Assembly (NCBI GenBank): GCA_933228675.1
Contig: OW121743.1
Coordinates: 12,738,871-12,802,870 of the forward strand
Length of the DNA: 64,000 nt
Source: Stomorhina lunata
Lineage: Eukaryota; Arthropoda; Insecta; Diptera; Rhiniidae
Direction: 5' to 3'
A program made the position numbers and the translations under genes. Positions 30,628-47,878 of this stretch are shown piece by piece; position 1 is the first letter of the stretch, and the number at the start of each line of letters is the position of its first letter. The notes beneath the pieces are model-generated. The model worked only from the letters and a program-made list of their open reading frames with translations. It did not search any database and had not been told where the DNA came from.

Positions 30628-32559
30628 CTAATTCTCAGCAACTTTTCCACCATTCAACCAATCTTCTTTGATAAAATCTACCCCCTTTTCGGCAATCGTT
30701 ATTGTAGGGGCATTTGTATTACCACTCGTGACATAGGGCATAATTGAGGCATCAATAACACGCAAATTGTCAACACCCTTAACCTTTAGCTTGGGGTCTA
30801 CACAGGCCTTAGTATCGTTGGCGGGACCCATTTTGACTGTACCCACATGATGATAGCAAGTACTCGAAAAATAGCTAACATAACATCTCCAATATTGGTC
30901 AGATCTAAAGGTATACCGATCACATTCCTCTACTGGTATATGAATGATTTCTGCCTGCTTTGCCTGGAAGGCCTGAGTTTGTTCCAACTGCTCCAAATAT
31001 TTCATGGCCTGGACAATAACATCCACATCTTCCGGTTGAGACATATAATTGGCATTAATTAAAGGATCATCTCGGTAGCTATTAGATTTCAGTTTTATAT
31101 TCCCCTTGGATTTGGGATGAGCTAAATTGACATAGTAAAGTAAAATATCATGGGTTAGAATGGTCTCCTGAAGTTTGACTTTAAGCTCTTCCTTGTAGTT
31201 TATGCCACTTAAGATAACTTCCAATCCCCTAGTATCTCCTTTTCTAAAGGTAAAATGATGCATTTCTATATTGGGATATATGGCGTTTTTGACTAAATTT
31301 TCAGTATCAATAAAGCCGGTAAATGAGGCTGTACCATGAGAAGTGAAAGGTCCCTTTTTATGTATCAAATATTGATAGATATTATCCAGTATCTGGTTAT
31401 CTAAAGGCTGGGCTGAAAGTTTCATAAATACTTGTATGGTCATATGATCTTGTAGATTTTCTCCTATAGGCAAGTTGTGTATAACCGGTAGTTTGAGGGC
31501 CTTCAAATGCTGCTGGGGACCCACACCCGACAAAATTAATAGCTTGGGTGAGTCTATAGCGCCTGCTGATAAGATGGCCTCTTTTTTGATCATTACTTTA
31601 AGATTTTTATTTTTTACCTTAAGATTAAGGGACTTAACAATTTTTCCACTAGCATCAAATTGTATCTTTATAACTTGAGCATTTTTGATTACTTTCAAAT
31701 TGGGACGATGAGAAACCTTGGCCAAGTAACCCAGACCAGTGCTGGTTCTTTCGCCATTCTTTAGGGTACCCTTTAGATGTGAGTAGCCTATATAGCTGCC
31801 TTCAGCATAATCTTTATTAGTCGGAATGCCCAACTCTTGGGAACCTTTCGCAATCATATCAACTACATCCAACTCAAAACGTGGAAATTCACTAAGGGTC
31901 ACATAACCCTGGGGATGAGTGTCATTACCCACGGGCCTTACAGACTTCTCAAAATAAGGCCAGACTTCATCGAAACCCCAACCTTCATTGCCCTCTTCCA
32001 GCCAGCGATCATAATCGAAACGATTGCCTCTGACATATAACATGGCATTTATGGAGCCACTACCACCTACAACCTTGCCACGAGGCCAGTGACATTTATC
32101 ATTCTTATAGGCCTTACAGGAAAGACCATTGGGTTCCACAAAGTAGGGATAGGTGAATTTCGAGTGCTGTATGCTAAAAAACATGCTGGGAACCTGAAAA
32201 GATTTAAATATTTAAAAAAAAATGTTCCATAAGACTTATCTGGTACTTACCGCAGATTCTTGTGGAGGATCTCCGCCTGCTTCTATAACCAAAACTTTCC
32301 AATTGGGATTTTCACTTAAACGACTGGCCACTATCGAACCAGCCGTGCCAGCACCCACTATCACAAAATCATAGGACTCTGAAGCCTTCTTCAAAGCCGT
32401 TTCGGCATAATCTGGTGGCCAATATTCGGGTGCCGAAAGATTACATTGAGCCGCAAATATGCTTTGCACCAATAGTGTAACCATAGAATTCATTAAACCC
32501 GCACTTGTAGAACATTGCGCACCGAGAGCCGCTGAGGCTGCCAAACCTAAACTTGACAT
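30628..32559 (-). CDS. GMC oxidoreductase D, two exons
   Basis: Paralog of B and C, FAD-dependent. Exons are 32,559-32,251 and 32,193-30,628, with a 57-nt phase-0 intron (GCG|GTAAGT ... TTTTCAG|GTT). The product is 624 residues. The FAD motif is [50 protein letters not shown] (His about 551) and GNTNAP (Asn about 597) are all intact. It has one residue fewer than C in the [12 protein letters not shown] region and Thr in [11 protein letters not shown]. It ends [10 protein letters not shown], close to C's WLNGGKVVEN, so the C-D pair is probably the most recent duplication. The C-to-D start spacing is 6,099 bp. The 127-bp satellite begins about 330 bp upstream of the start codon. Confidence 0.94.
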
Positions 32560-32574
32560 CTTTACTCATCGACT

Positions 32575-32612
32575 AAATGTTGGTTACACAAACTTTAGTT
32601 GTCTTTATAATG
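32575..32612 (-). promoter_or_regulatory. probable core promoter of GMC D
   Basis: Minus-strand TTATAAAG (32,610-32,603) about 28 bp upstream of ACCAACATTTAG (about 32,586-32,575). It is the best TATA match among the paralogs. Confidence 0.52.
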
Positions 32613-32688
32613 AATTTCTAGAGTTATATCGAAATTCTGGCTAATCTTAAGATAGTTTCTAAAAATCTTTTTTTATCTTTATTTTACC

Positions 32689-32730
32689 TTTATCTAAGTC
32701 CGTTTATAACTCAATAAATTTTAGCACGAG
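32689..32730 (-). promoter_or_regulatory. conserved upstream box with GATA motif (gene D)
   Basis: CTTTATCTAAGTCCGTTTAT on the plus strand; the minus strand reads AGATAAAG. It is the same box as upstream of B and C, at a similar distance from the ATG (about 130-190 bp). Confidence 0.38.
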
Positions 32731-32892
32731 AAATTCAAAATTTTAGTTTTCCAAGTTAAAATGATAGTGGGTTCAATTGATGTTTATTTGATTAAGATCC
32801 AGACATATTCAAATTTTATTAAACACGCCCAGCCGCTTATCTATCACCCAACAAATACTAGTACGATTCTTTAAATTTGGTTAGAGGTTAAT

Positions 32893-35060
32893 GGCACTGT
32901 CTGGCCAAAATGACGCTTCGTATGGCAACTGATAACCGATAACGAAACCTTAGTTGCCTTGTCAATAATTAATATTATTGTAGATGGCAACAAGAGTCAA
33001 TTGTCGTGGCAACTCAGCCTTAACTGTCTTGCCAAAATGACGTTACATGTGGCAACTGATAACCGTTAACAAAACCTTAGTTGCCTTGTCAATTATTAAT
33101 CATATTGTAGATGGCAGCAAGAGTCAATTGTAGTTGCAACTTAACTTTAACTGTCTTGCCAAAATGGCGTTACGTTTTGCAACTGATAACCTATAACAAA
33201 ACCTTAGTTGCCTTGTAAATTATTAATCATATTGTAGATGGCAGCAAGAGTCAATTGTAGTTGCAACTCAACTCTAACTGACTTGCCAAAATAACGTTAC
33301 GTATGGCAACTGATAACCGATAACAAAACCTTAGTTTCCTTGTCATTTATTAATCATATTGTAGACGGCAGCAAGAGTCAATTGTAGTTGTAACTCAACT
33401 TTAACTGTCTTGCCAAAATGACATTACATATGGCAACTGATAACCATTAACAAAACCTTAGTTGCCTTGTCAATTATTAATCATATTGTAGATGGCAGCA
33501 AGAGTCAATTGTAGTTGCAACTCAACTTTAACTGACTTACCTAAATGACGTTACGTATGTCAACTGGAAACCAATAACAAAACCTTAGTTGCCTTGTCAA
33601 TTATTAATCATAGTGTAGATGGCAACAAGAGTCAATTGTCGTGGCAACTCAATTTTAACTGACTTACCTAAATGGCGTTACGTATGGCAACTGATAATCG
33701 ATAACAAAACCTTAGTTTCCTTGTCATTTATTAATCATATTGTAGACGGCAGCAAGAGTCAATTGTAGTTGTAACTCAACTTTAACTGTCTTGCCAAAAT
33801 GACTTTACGTATGACAACTGATAACCGATAACAAAACCTTAGTTGCCTTGTCAATTATTAATCGTACTGTAGATGGCAACAAGAGTCAATTGTCGTGGCA
33901 ACTCAATTTTAACTGACTTGCCAAAATGACGTTACGTTTTGCAACTGATAACCGATAACAAAACCTTAGTTGCCTTGTCAATTATTAATCGTACTGTAGA
34001 TGGCAACAAGAGTCAATTGTCGTGGCAGCTCAATATTAACTGACTTGCCTAGTTGACTCTCAACTATAACTGTCTTGCCAATATGACGTTACGTATGGCA
34101 ACTGTTAAGCAATAACACAACCTCAGTTGCCTTGTCAATTATTAATCATATTGTAGATGGCAGCAAGAGTCAATTGTAGTTACAACTCAACTTTACCTGT
34201 CTTGCCAAAATGACGTTACGTTTTGCAACTGATAACCCATAACAAAACCTTAGTTAATCATTAATCATATTGTAGAGTCAATTGAAGTTGCAACTCAACT
34301 TTAACTGTCTTGCCAAAATGACTTTACGTATGGCAACTGATAACCGATACCAAATCAATGTCAATTTTTTATCATATTGTAGATGGCAACAAGAGTCAAT
34401 TGTAGTTGCAACTCAACTTTAATCGACTTTCCAAAATGACATTACATATGGCAACTGATAACCGATAACAAAACCTTAGTTGCGTTGTCAATTATTAATC
34501 ATACTGTAGATGGCAACAAGAGTCAATTGTAGTTGTAACTCAACTTTAACTGACTTGCCAAAATCACGTTACGTATGGCAACAGATAACCGATAACAAAA
34601 CCTTAGTTACTTTGTCAATTATTAATCATACTTTAGATGGCAACAAGAGTCAATTGTCGTGGCAACTCAACTTTAACGGTCTTCCCAAATGACGTTAACT
34701 ATCTTGCAAAAATGACGTAAAATGACGTGGCAACAGATAACAAAAACTTAGTTGCCTTGTCAATTATTAATGATACTGTAGATGGTAACAAGAGTCAATT
34801 GTCGTGGCAACTCAATTTTAACTGTCTTGCCAAAATGACGTTACGTATGGCAACTGATAACCGATAACAAAACCTTAGTTGCCTTGTCAATTATTAATCA
34901 TATTGTAGATGACAGCAAGAGTCAATTGCTGCTGCAACTTAACTTTAACTGTCTTGCCAAAATGACATTAGGTATGGCAACTGATAGCCGATAACAAAAC
35001 CTTAGTTGCCTTGTGAAATATTAATCATATTGTAGATGGCAAGGAGAGTTATTTCTAGTT
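32893..35060. repeat. 127-bp tandem satellite array, about 17 copies
   Basis: The monomer contains GGCAACTGATAACCGATAAC, CCTTAGTTGCCTTGTCAATT, TATTGTAGATGGCAGCAAGA, a 10-bp palindrome AGTTGCAACT and CTGTCTTGCCAAAATGACGT. Spacing between GGCAACTG starts is exactly 127 bp at 33,305, 33,432, 33,559 and 33,686. Monomers alternate between GGCAGC/GTAGTT and GGCAAC/GTCGTGG variants. Some copies are truncated near 34,260 and 34,690. It fills the interval between genes D and E. A short open frame at 34,510 is a repeat artefact. Confidence 0.93.
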
Positions 35061-35364
35061 CCCAGTCATAATTTTCGATCACTTTTAGCAACTGACTTGT
35101 GTTGCCATATACAATAAACGTTTTTTTTTACTGGTTTCGTTGCCAGTGGTCGAAAATTCGTACAATCGAGCCTTAAATAAATAAACTTTTATTTTTTTAA
35201 TTTCCATCAAGGAGTTTTTATTTTGAAAACTCATTCAGTTTAAGCCGAAACTTGATTCTAGATAATTTATATCAATGTTGGCCAAATGGCGAGCATTTTT
35301 AAATCTTAAAATGAGCATGAGCTCTGAGATTGTATTTGCTTTTACAACCCATTTGGTATAATCC

Positions 35365-40475
<5,111 letters not shown>

Positions 40476-40483
40476 TTAATGCG

Positions 40484-40520
40484 AATGCTGGTAGCGTCAG
40501 TTTTTTTGGTCAATTATAGA
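40484..40520 (-). promoter_or_regulatory. probable core promoter of GMC F
   Basis: Minus-strand TCTATAAT (40,520-40,513) about 30 bp before TACCAGCATTCGC (about 40,493). It is the same arrangement as in B, C and D although the surrounding sequence has diverged, which argues for function. Confidence 0.5.
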
Positions 40521-40529
40521 CTAAGAGTA

Positions 40530-41130
40530 TAAGTACTCACTCCTATATACCATAATTTTATTATCATTCCACTTCAAGCTTTGTCTGTCCCGAAAAAGAG
40601 AGAGAGCTTGGTTAAATATTTTCTTTACCTCTTTTGGGGAATACTAGATTATGATTTAATACGTATTTATATTTTTTTACCATATTTTGATATGAGTGTT
40701 TTCTCCTGCCAAAGAGTAATCTTTTTAAGGCCCTATCTTGCCTGGCCTTTTAATAGTGAGATCACAAAACCATATTTAGACTATTTCTGATATTGCTTGA
40801 ATTTATACAATTTGAAGTCTTTCAGCTGACTTTTTAGCTGGAACTTGAAACTTAACTAGTTTCAAATGAATAAGTCCAAAATGACCTTTATTTACCCTAT
40901 AGTTAATCAATTCCGATTTATGAAATTTTTCACTATAAAACCTTCTAGGAGGTAATACTATGACCGTTATCAAACCGTAAGGCTTTCCCTTTACTCATTT
41001 CATTATTATATTACAGCTTAATTCATACTGGACTTATAGTGAACATAAGACCCTCTGGGAGGACTTTTATAAATACACCGGCCAACAGACCAAATTACGA
41101 TCATGATTAATTTTTTAATGTTTTTACAAA
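40530..41130. other. intergenic, nothing recognised
   Basis: AT-rich DNA upstream of F. No gene or clear repeat. Confidence 0.5.
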
Positions 41131-41134
41131 AACG

Positions 41135-42990
41135 ATGGAAATTTTCAATTTTTTCATTATTTTTTTTATTAAATTTGGAATTTTTGAAAAGGTTGCCCTA
41201 GCTATATTGCCATATATTCAAAACGACTTATCCAATTTTATTAGAAAGAATATCAATGGATTAAGAACAAAATTGCCCATAAGATATACTAAGACAAGAT
41301 TTTTGTGTGATCAACTGTTTTGGAGTTATTTGGCCAACAGCCCAAACTCAGATGAAGTTTAATTAATTTTTCAATGTTTTTTAGTACAAAAACGAAAGAA
41401 ATTTTTTAACTTTTTCCTTAACTTTTTTCTCTACAAGTGGGGATTTTTAAAGAGGTTGCCCTAGCTTAATTGCTATAAATTCAAAAAGACTCATCCACTT
41501 GTATCAAAACGAATACCAATGGACTAAGAACAAAATTATCCATAAGACATACAAAGACAAGATTTTTGTGTGATCAACAGTTTTGGAGTTATTTGGCTAA
41601 CAGACCAAATTAAAATAAATTTTAATTAATTTTTTAATTTTTTATTAGAAAAACGATGGAAATTTTTTAACTTTTTCTATGATTTTTTTCTCTAAAATTT
41701 GGGATTTTTGAAGAGGGTACCATAGCTTTATTGCCATAAATTCAAAACGACATATCAATGGTTTAAGAACAAAATAGGCCATAAGATCGACTAAGACAAG
41801 ATTTTTGTGTGATCAACAGTTTTGGAGTTATTTGGCCAACAGCCCAAATAAAGATGAAGTTTAATTAATTTTTTATTGTTTTTTAGTACAAAAACGATGG
41901 AAATTTTTAACTTTTTCTATGATTTTTTTCTCCAAAATTTTAATTTTTGAAAAGGTTGCCCTAGATATATTGCCATATATTCAAAACGACTTATTCAATT
42001 TTATTAGAAAGAACATCAATGGTTTAAGAACAAAATAGGCCATAAGATTTACTAAGATCAACGGTTTTGGAGTTATTTGGCTAACAGCCCAAATTAAGAT
42101 GAAGTTTAATAAATTTTTTAATGTTTTTGTTACAAAAACGATGGAAATTTTTTAACTTTTTCTATGATTTTTTCTCTAAAATTTTAATTGCCATAATTAA
42201 TTGCCATAAATTCAAAACGACTCATCCATTTGTACCAAAACGAATATCAGTGGATTAAGAACAAAATTGTCCATAAGACATACTAAGACAAGATTTTTGT
42301 GTGCTCAACGGTTTTAGAGTTATTTATATCGCAATGTAAAAAATATTTTATTTTTTTACAAAATCGAAAATTTGGGTTTTTTTTAAGAGGTTATCTTAGT
42401 AAATTTACCATATATTGAAAACGACAAGCCGAATCTTCTTTAAAATACATAAATGATATAAAAACATAATTGGCCTTAAAACATACTATCATAAGTTTTT
42501 AGTAAGATCAACCGTTTTGGAGTTATTTATATCGAAATATAAAAAAAATATTTTTTTTGTACAAAATTTAAAATACAAAATTTGAATAAAAATTGATGAT
42601 ATGCTGCCAGTTACACTGGTCTACTGCCTAGATTTTAGTAAAACTATTTTCTCAATGTCTTACTGTCTTCTGAGTCCAAAAACACCCGAATTTTTTGTTC
42701 CATAAATTTTGTTTCTTTTTTTAAATTTGGAATTTTTAATGAGGTTATTTTACTTAGTTTAACATATCTTGAAAATAAATTGTTAAATTTTCTTAAAAAT
42801 TACATAAATGGATTAAGAATATAATTGGCCTTAAGACGTGTTAACATAAGTTTTTTGTCTGATCAAAGGTTTTAGAGATATTTACATTTACAACTAAAAA
42901 AATAAAAATTTTGCAAACCCAAAACTTTATTTTTTTTTAAATTCATAAAAATTCGAAAATTAAAAAATATAACATCGTTATTTAACGATC
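41135..42990. repeat. second block of the 12-14 kb repeat family, about seven copies
   Basis: Copies begin near 41,190, 41,452, 41,718, 41,956, 42,200, 42,390 and 42,740, with spacing of about 190-350 bp. Shared phrases are GGTTGCCCTAGCT, ATTCAAAACGACTTATCC, GGATTAAGAACAAAATTG, GATCAACGGTTTTGGAGTTA and ACAAAAACGATGGAAATTTT. GATCAAC.GTTTTGGAGTTAT and TTAAGAACAAAATTG match the family at 12.2-14.0 kb. Confidence 0.78.
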
Positions 42991-43739
42991 GTAGGATCAT
43001 GAATATTCCAAATAATATAAGCCAACTACTACTTTAGTAAGTCCATCAATTATAAAAAATTAGTCCATAATTTCAGGTATCTTCCATAGTTCCCACTCCA
43101 CTATAATTCGTATTTCTTCTGTTTTTGAACTTTTGGTTGGTTGGTTTTCGAATTGACCTCCGACGAAGGAATGGTTGTCTTAATAAATATTTTTTTTGGT
43201 TTTATCAACAAAAAAGTAGGGTTCTTTCAAAGACATATTCGGTAAATCTTATGTTTCCTCGACGTACGGAAGTTGATCGATCGTTTACAAAAGAAATAGA
43301 TTCAATCTTATCCTCAAAACTGCGAATCGCTTCATGATTAGGCGATTATAGGGACTGTTAAAAGTGAGAAGAGTGCGAAGCATTACCCATCCGTAGTACA
43401 CACTTTGTAAAAACATCTCAAATCAAATTTCCTACTATGTTTTCAAGTTTGGCCCTTCTAAAGGCCAACCCCTTCATTCGTTTGACTCTTAGGCCTAATC
43501 TTCTGTTATATTTAAATATTTATGCATGTCACTTTATCTCGTATTGTTATACTTATATGTTATATAATTTCGAATTTACTTATCAGTTTCAATATATTTT
43601 AATATTTCAATATTTATTTTATTTGTTAACAATTGACTATTGTTTAATTGATTAAAAAATAATAATAAAGATATTATTTATAAATGCAAAAATCACTTAA
43701 TATTAACCCATTGTTTCCAAAATAACAATTTATTAACAA
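42991..43739. other. intergenic, nothing recognised
   Basis: Contains two open frames of about 70 codons on the plus strand without family resemblance or initiation context; I do not call genes here. Confidence 0.45.
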
Positions 43740-45645
43740 ATTTTTGCAACAAAGGAAATTCTTCAAAAATTTAACTATTTTTATAGGAAATTTTCCAAAA
43801 ATTGTACTATTTGTATAGGAAATTTTTCAAAAATTTCCTATTTTTTATAGGAAATTTTTCAAAAATTTCCTATTTTTTATAGGAAATTTTTCAAAAATTT
43901 CCTATTTTTTATAGGAAAATTTTCAAAAATTTCCTTTTTTTTATAGGAAATTTTTCAAAAATTTCCTATTTTTTATAGGAAATTTTTCAAAAATTTCCTA
44001 TTTTTTATAGGAAATTTTTCAAAAATTTCCTATTTTTTATAGGAAATTTTTCAAAAATTTCCTATTTTTTATAGGAAATTTTTCAAAAATTTCCTATTTT
44101 TTATAGGAAATTTTTCAAAAATTTCCTATTTTTTATAGGAAATTTTTCAAAAATTTCCAATTTTTTAAGGAAATTTTTCAAAAATTTCCTTTTTTTTAAG
44201 GAAAATTTTCAAAATTTTCCTATTTTTACAGGAATTTTTTCAAAAATTTCCTATTTTTATAGGAAATTTTTCAAAAATTTCCTATTTTTATAGGAAATTT
44301 TTCAAAAATTTCCTATTTTTATAGGAAATTTTTCAAAAATTTCCTATTTTTATAGGAAATTTTTCAAAAATTTCCTATTTTTATAGGAATTTTTTCAAAA
44401 ATTTCCTATTTTTATAGGAAATTTTTCAAAAATTTCCTATTTTTATAGGAAATTTTTCAAAAATTTCCTATTTTTATAGGAAATTTTTCAAAAATTACCT
44501 ATTTTTATAGGAAATTTTTCAAAAATTTCCTATTTTTATAGGAAATTTTTCAAAAATTACCTAGTTTTATAGGAAAATTTTCAAAAATTAGCTATTTTTA
44601 TAGGAAATTTTACAAAAATTAGCTATTTTTATAGGAAATTTTACAAAAATATCCTATTTTTGTAGGAAGTTTTTCGAAAATTTTATATTTTTATAGGAAA
44701 GTTTTCAATTTTTTTTTGTTTTTTTAAGGAAATTTTTAAAAAATGTCCTATTTTTTAAGGAAATTTTTAAAAAATTTCTTATTTTTTTAAGGAAATTTTT
44801 CAAAAATTTCTTAATTTTTTAAGGAAATTTTTCAAAATTTTTTTTTTTTTAAGGAAATTTTTCAAAATTTTTTTATTTTTTTAAGGAAATTTTTAAAAAA
44901 TTTCTTATTTTTTTAAGGAAATTTTTCAAAAATTTCTTAATTTTTTGAGAAATTTTTTCAAAATTTTATTATTTTTTTAAGGAAATTTTTCAAAATTTTC
45001 CTATTTTTGTATTTTTTTAAGGAAATTTTTAAAAAATTTCTTATTTTTTGAAGGAATTTTTTCAAAATTTTATTATTGTTTTAAGGAAATTTTTCAAAAT
45101 TTTCCTATTTTTGTAAGGAAATTTTTGAAAAATTTCCTATTTTAATAGATAATTTTTCAAAAATTTCCTATTTTTATAAGAAATTTTTCAAAAATTTCCT
45201 ATTTTTATAGGAAATTTTTCAAAAATTTCCTATTTTTATAGGAAATTTTTCAAAAATTTCCTATTTTTATAGGAAATTTTTCAAAAATTTCCTATTTTTA
45301 TAAGAAATTTTTCAAAAATTTCCTATTTTTATAGGAAATTTTTCAAAAATTTCCTATTTTTATAGGAAATTTTTCAAAAATTTCCTATTTGTAAAGGAAA
45401 TTTTTCAAAAATTTCCTATTTTTATAGGAAATTTTTCAAAAATTTCCTATTTTTATAGGAAATTTTTCAAAAATTTCCTATTTTTATAGGAAATTTTGCC
45501 AAAGTTTCTTATTATTTTCAAAGGAAGTTTTTAGAAAAAAAAATTTATAGGAAATTTTTCAAAAAAGTTCTTGTTATTATAAAAAATATTTCAATAATTT
45601 CTTATTTTTATAGGAAATTTTTCTAAAATTTCTTATTCTTATAGC
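43740..45645 (+). repeat. 31-32-bp hairpin satellite array 1
   Basis: About 60 copies of a unit with the near-perfect palindrome GGAAATTTTTCAAAAATTTCC (21 bp, C at centre) joined by TATTTTTATA-like spacers. 43.8-44.16 kb is the 32-bp TATTTTTTATA version, 44.2-44.55 and 45.15-45.5 kb the 31-bp TATTTTTATA version, and 44.7-45.1 kb a diverged A/T-rich version. All are in the orientation with C at the palindrome centre. Confidence 0.95.
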
Positions 45646-46246
45646 AATAACATAAAAACTTTATTTCTCAATTTCACCACATCATTTAATTACTTATATC
45701 TCTTCAAAATTGGGATATTTTCCTTTTTAAACAAAATAATTTGCTGTTCTTATTATCTCTTGAAAAATGAGATATTTCCCTTTTTATTATTTAAACTTGT
45801 AAGAAAAAAGTCGATCAAAACCGACTATAACCATCCGTTTTAGAGTTATATTAACACAAGTTGCAAAAAAAAACTCTTATTCAGAAAAATACCATATATC
45901 TCGGAAACTAAAGCCAACTCAGTAAAACAAAAGTAATTTTCGGATTTAGCAGACCCAAACCATTTGGATTTGCTCAAACAAGTCTCGTGACGCAAAATCT
46001 GGTTGACCTGTGTAATTAAACAATTAAAAGTTGCCGTTTTTTAAATATTGAATGCCTGACAAAAAATTTATATCTCCTAGAAGTTTTTAGAAATTTCCTT
46101 GGCCTTCTGAAGTAGTTCTTTTTTTTAATATAAGGTCTTTCAAATTCGACCTATACCCGTTTAGTGTAAACAATTGCACATTTAACGCAAAAAAACAAAC
46201 AAAAAACAAGTAAGAAAGTGCTATAGTCGGTCAAGCCCGACCATAC
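45646..46246. other. intergenic between satellite and inverted-repeat element
   Basis: No gene. It contains TATATCTCGGAAACTAAAGCC-like phrases related to the foldback family and a short ACAAGTAAGAAAGTGC lead-in to the next element. Confidence 0.45.
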
Positions 46247-47005
46247 GATACCCTTCACCACTAAGGTCAAAGATGTTCTTTTTCCTGTATAAAGACAAAT
46301 ATTTGTTAAATTTTGCCATCATATACAAAGATTTTTTCAAAACTTATTTATTTAAGCTGTTTTCGTCATTTGGACTTATATGAGAGCTAGGGTCAAATAT
46401 GGACCGATTATGTCGAAATTTGGAAGATTGAATACAGCTTTCACAAAAATTATGTATACAAAAAATAAAAACTAAAAATTCTCATTATCTTCAGATTTAC
46501 GAGCGTTTTAGTGATTTTTGTCTCATTTAGTGCGTTTTGACAGAGAAGTTTGTATGGGGGCTATGGTCAAATGTGGAGCGATTTCAACGAAATTTGGTAC
46601 AGTGATTTAAGTTTACATAAGCAGTATTTGTTTTAAATTTCATGAAAAAATATTGTAATTTTTGGCTTAAATATCAATTCCGGGAAGTGAGACCTATGGA
46701 AGGTACCATAAATAATGAACCGATTTTGACCGATTAGCAATAGCCATGGTGCCATCAAAAAAATGATCTGTGCAAAATTTCATCAAATTATCTTTAGTAT
46801 TGAGACCTGTACTTTCATTACAAGGTTTACATGGGGGTCCAGCCAGCGAGCCAGACGGACGGACGGACCTCGCTAAATCGACTCAAAAATCGATTCTAAG
46901 CCTATTGGTATACTAAAAGGTGAGTCTATGACAAATATTTCTATGCGTTACATACATCAGCACAAACTTATAATACCCTTTCCAATTTTGGTGGTGTAGG
47001 GTATC
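46247..47005. mobile_element. dispersed element with short terminal inverted repeats
   Basis: Starts GATACCCTTCACCAC and ends GTGGTGTAGGGTATC (one mismatch), 759 bp long. The interior has GGTCAAATATGGACCGATTA, GGTCAAATGTGGAGCGATTT and a GACGGACGGACGGACC run followed by CTCGCTAAATCGACTC. These phrases also occur in the 2.2-2.9 and 3.8-5.4 kb repeats, so those are probably diverged or partial copies. No coding capacity. Confidence 0.7.
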
Positions 47006-47048
47006 ATAAAAAAACAATATTATACTTGGCTGACTAATAATAACAAAT

Positions 47049-47060
47049 GGGGAAATTCCC
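47049..47060 (+). promoter_or_regulatory. candidate NF-kappaB/Rel site
   Basis: GGGGAAATTCCC contains GGGAAATTCC, a full match to GGGRNNYYCC, 57 bp upstream of the TATA box of the downstream gene. Satellite units nearby contain GGAAATTT, so a chance origin is possible. Confidence 0.35.
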
Positions 47061-47116
47061 TATTTTTCAAACATGCACTGACAATAAATATAAATTTGTG
47101 GAACATCAAGCGAATG

Positions 47117-47155
47117 TATAAATAGTACTAGGCGTTCATAAGAGATTAGCAGTTT
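47117..47155 (+). promoter_or_regulatory. core promoter: TATA box and initiator
   Basis: TATAAATA at 47,117-47,124, then AGCAGTTTC with A at 47,151, a fair initiator match 34 bp downstream of the first T. This gives a 5' UTR of about 88 nt to the ATG at 47,239. Confidence 0.65.
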
Positions 47156-47238
47156 CAAAAGAAGACACACATTGAAAAGAACCATAAATTAAAGAAGAAA
47201 AAAGTTATTTCAAAATTTAGATATACTAATAATACAAA

Positions 47239-47781
47239 ATGGTAAACAAAGATTCAAATCCCAAATCCAAAGCGGATAATAAAAATGGCAATAGTTCGAC
47301 AACTTCATATAGTTACACCTCCGATCAGATCTCCGAGGAACCTTACAATATATCGGCCAACAACAGCAGCAGCAGCAGCTTTACAAGCCACACCCCTGCT
47401 CCGGATATCAATTATAGGAATAATGCTTCAACTACCGATAGCTCCACATTTAATCGCAGCCATGAAGAACCTAGTAATACCACCCCCGTTAGCAGAGGTA
47501 CATTTTCTAGCATGATAACGAATATTAACTCCGGTTGCCGAACTATGATAGATAACGTGCGCAATACCTTCGTCAATCCAAACCAATCGAATGCAACCAA
47601 CAACAATGACACCTACAGGGATAGTTTTTCGAGTACCACCTGTACCAGAGATGGAAATACCTATACGCAAACCAAAACCATGGGTACGGTAACTGAAACG
47701 AAAGACTCTTGCGGGTGGATGCCAATAAAGGTGAAACGCCAAAGAATGCAAAAGACAAAAATGAGTTATACTACAACTTAA
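47239..47781 (+). CDS. Ser/Thr/Asn-rich hypothetical protein, single exon
   Basis: A 180-residue protein I do not recognise. The frame is flanked by a good promoter (TATA at 47,117), a favourable start context (ACAAAATGG) and an AATAAA at 47,830, and base composition is markedly less AT-rich than the surroundings; together these support a real, intronless gene. Residues 1-60 are hydrophilic and rich in Ser, Thr, Asn and Asp with a poly-Ser run coded by CAG/AGC repeats (about 42-47). The middle is Ser/Thr-rich, with a more structured GCRTMIDNVRNTF segment near 99-111. A DGNTYTQTKTMGTVTET segment near 138-154 precedes the only Trp and a basic KVKRQRMQK tail. There is no signal peptide or membrane segment, so it is probably cytosolic or nuclear and largely disordered. 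The gene is tightly enclosed by a repeat element upstream (ends 47,005) and a foldback element downstream (starts 47,879). Confidence 0.72.
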   Translation: MVNKDSNPKSKADNKNGNSSTTSYSYTSDQISEEPYNISANNSSSSSFTSHTPAPDINYRNNASTTDSSTFNRSHEEPSNTTPVSRGTFSSMITNINSGCRTMIDNVRNTFVNPNQSNATNNNDTYRDSFSSTTCTRDGNTYTQTKTMGTVTETKDSCGWMPIKVKRQRMQKTKMSYTTT

Positions 47782-47829
47782 TTGACGCTAAAGAATAGAG
47801 AATACAAAATATCAAAAAAGTTTTTATAT

Positions 47830-47835
47830 AATAAA
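47830..47835 (+). promoter_or_regulatory. polyadenylation signal AATAAA
   Basis: Located 49 bp past the stop codon of the Ser/Thr/Asn-rich gene and just before the foldback element, consistent with 3' end formation between about 47,845 and 47,865. Confidence 0.55.
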
Positions 47836-47878
47836 TTTAAAAGTCTTTAAGAAATCGTTGTAAATATATAAAAATTAC

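Noticed and set aside
43125..43655. Two plus-strand frames of 70 and 72 codons
   Set aside because: No promoter, family resemblance or splice context; length is expected by chance.
47285..47758. Alternative frames of 61-107 codons overlapping the Ser/Thr/Asn-rich gene
   Set aside because: Only the 47,239 frame has the start context and promoter position; the others are overlaps in a GC-richer segment.
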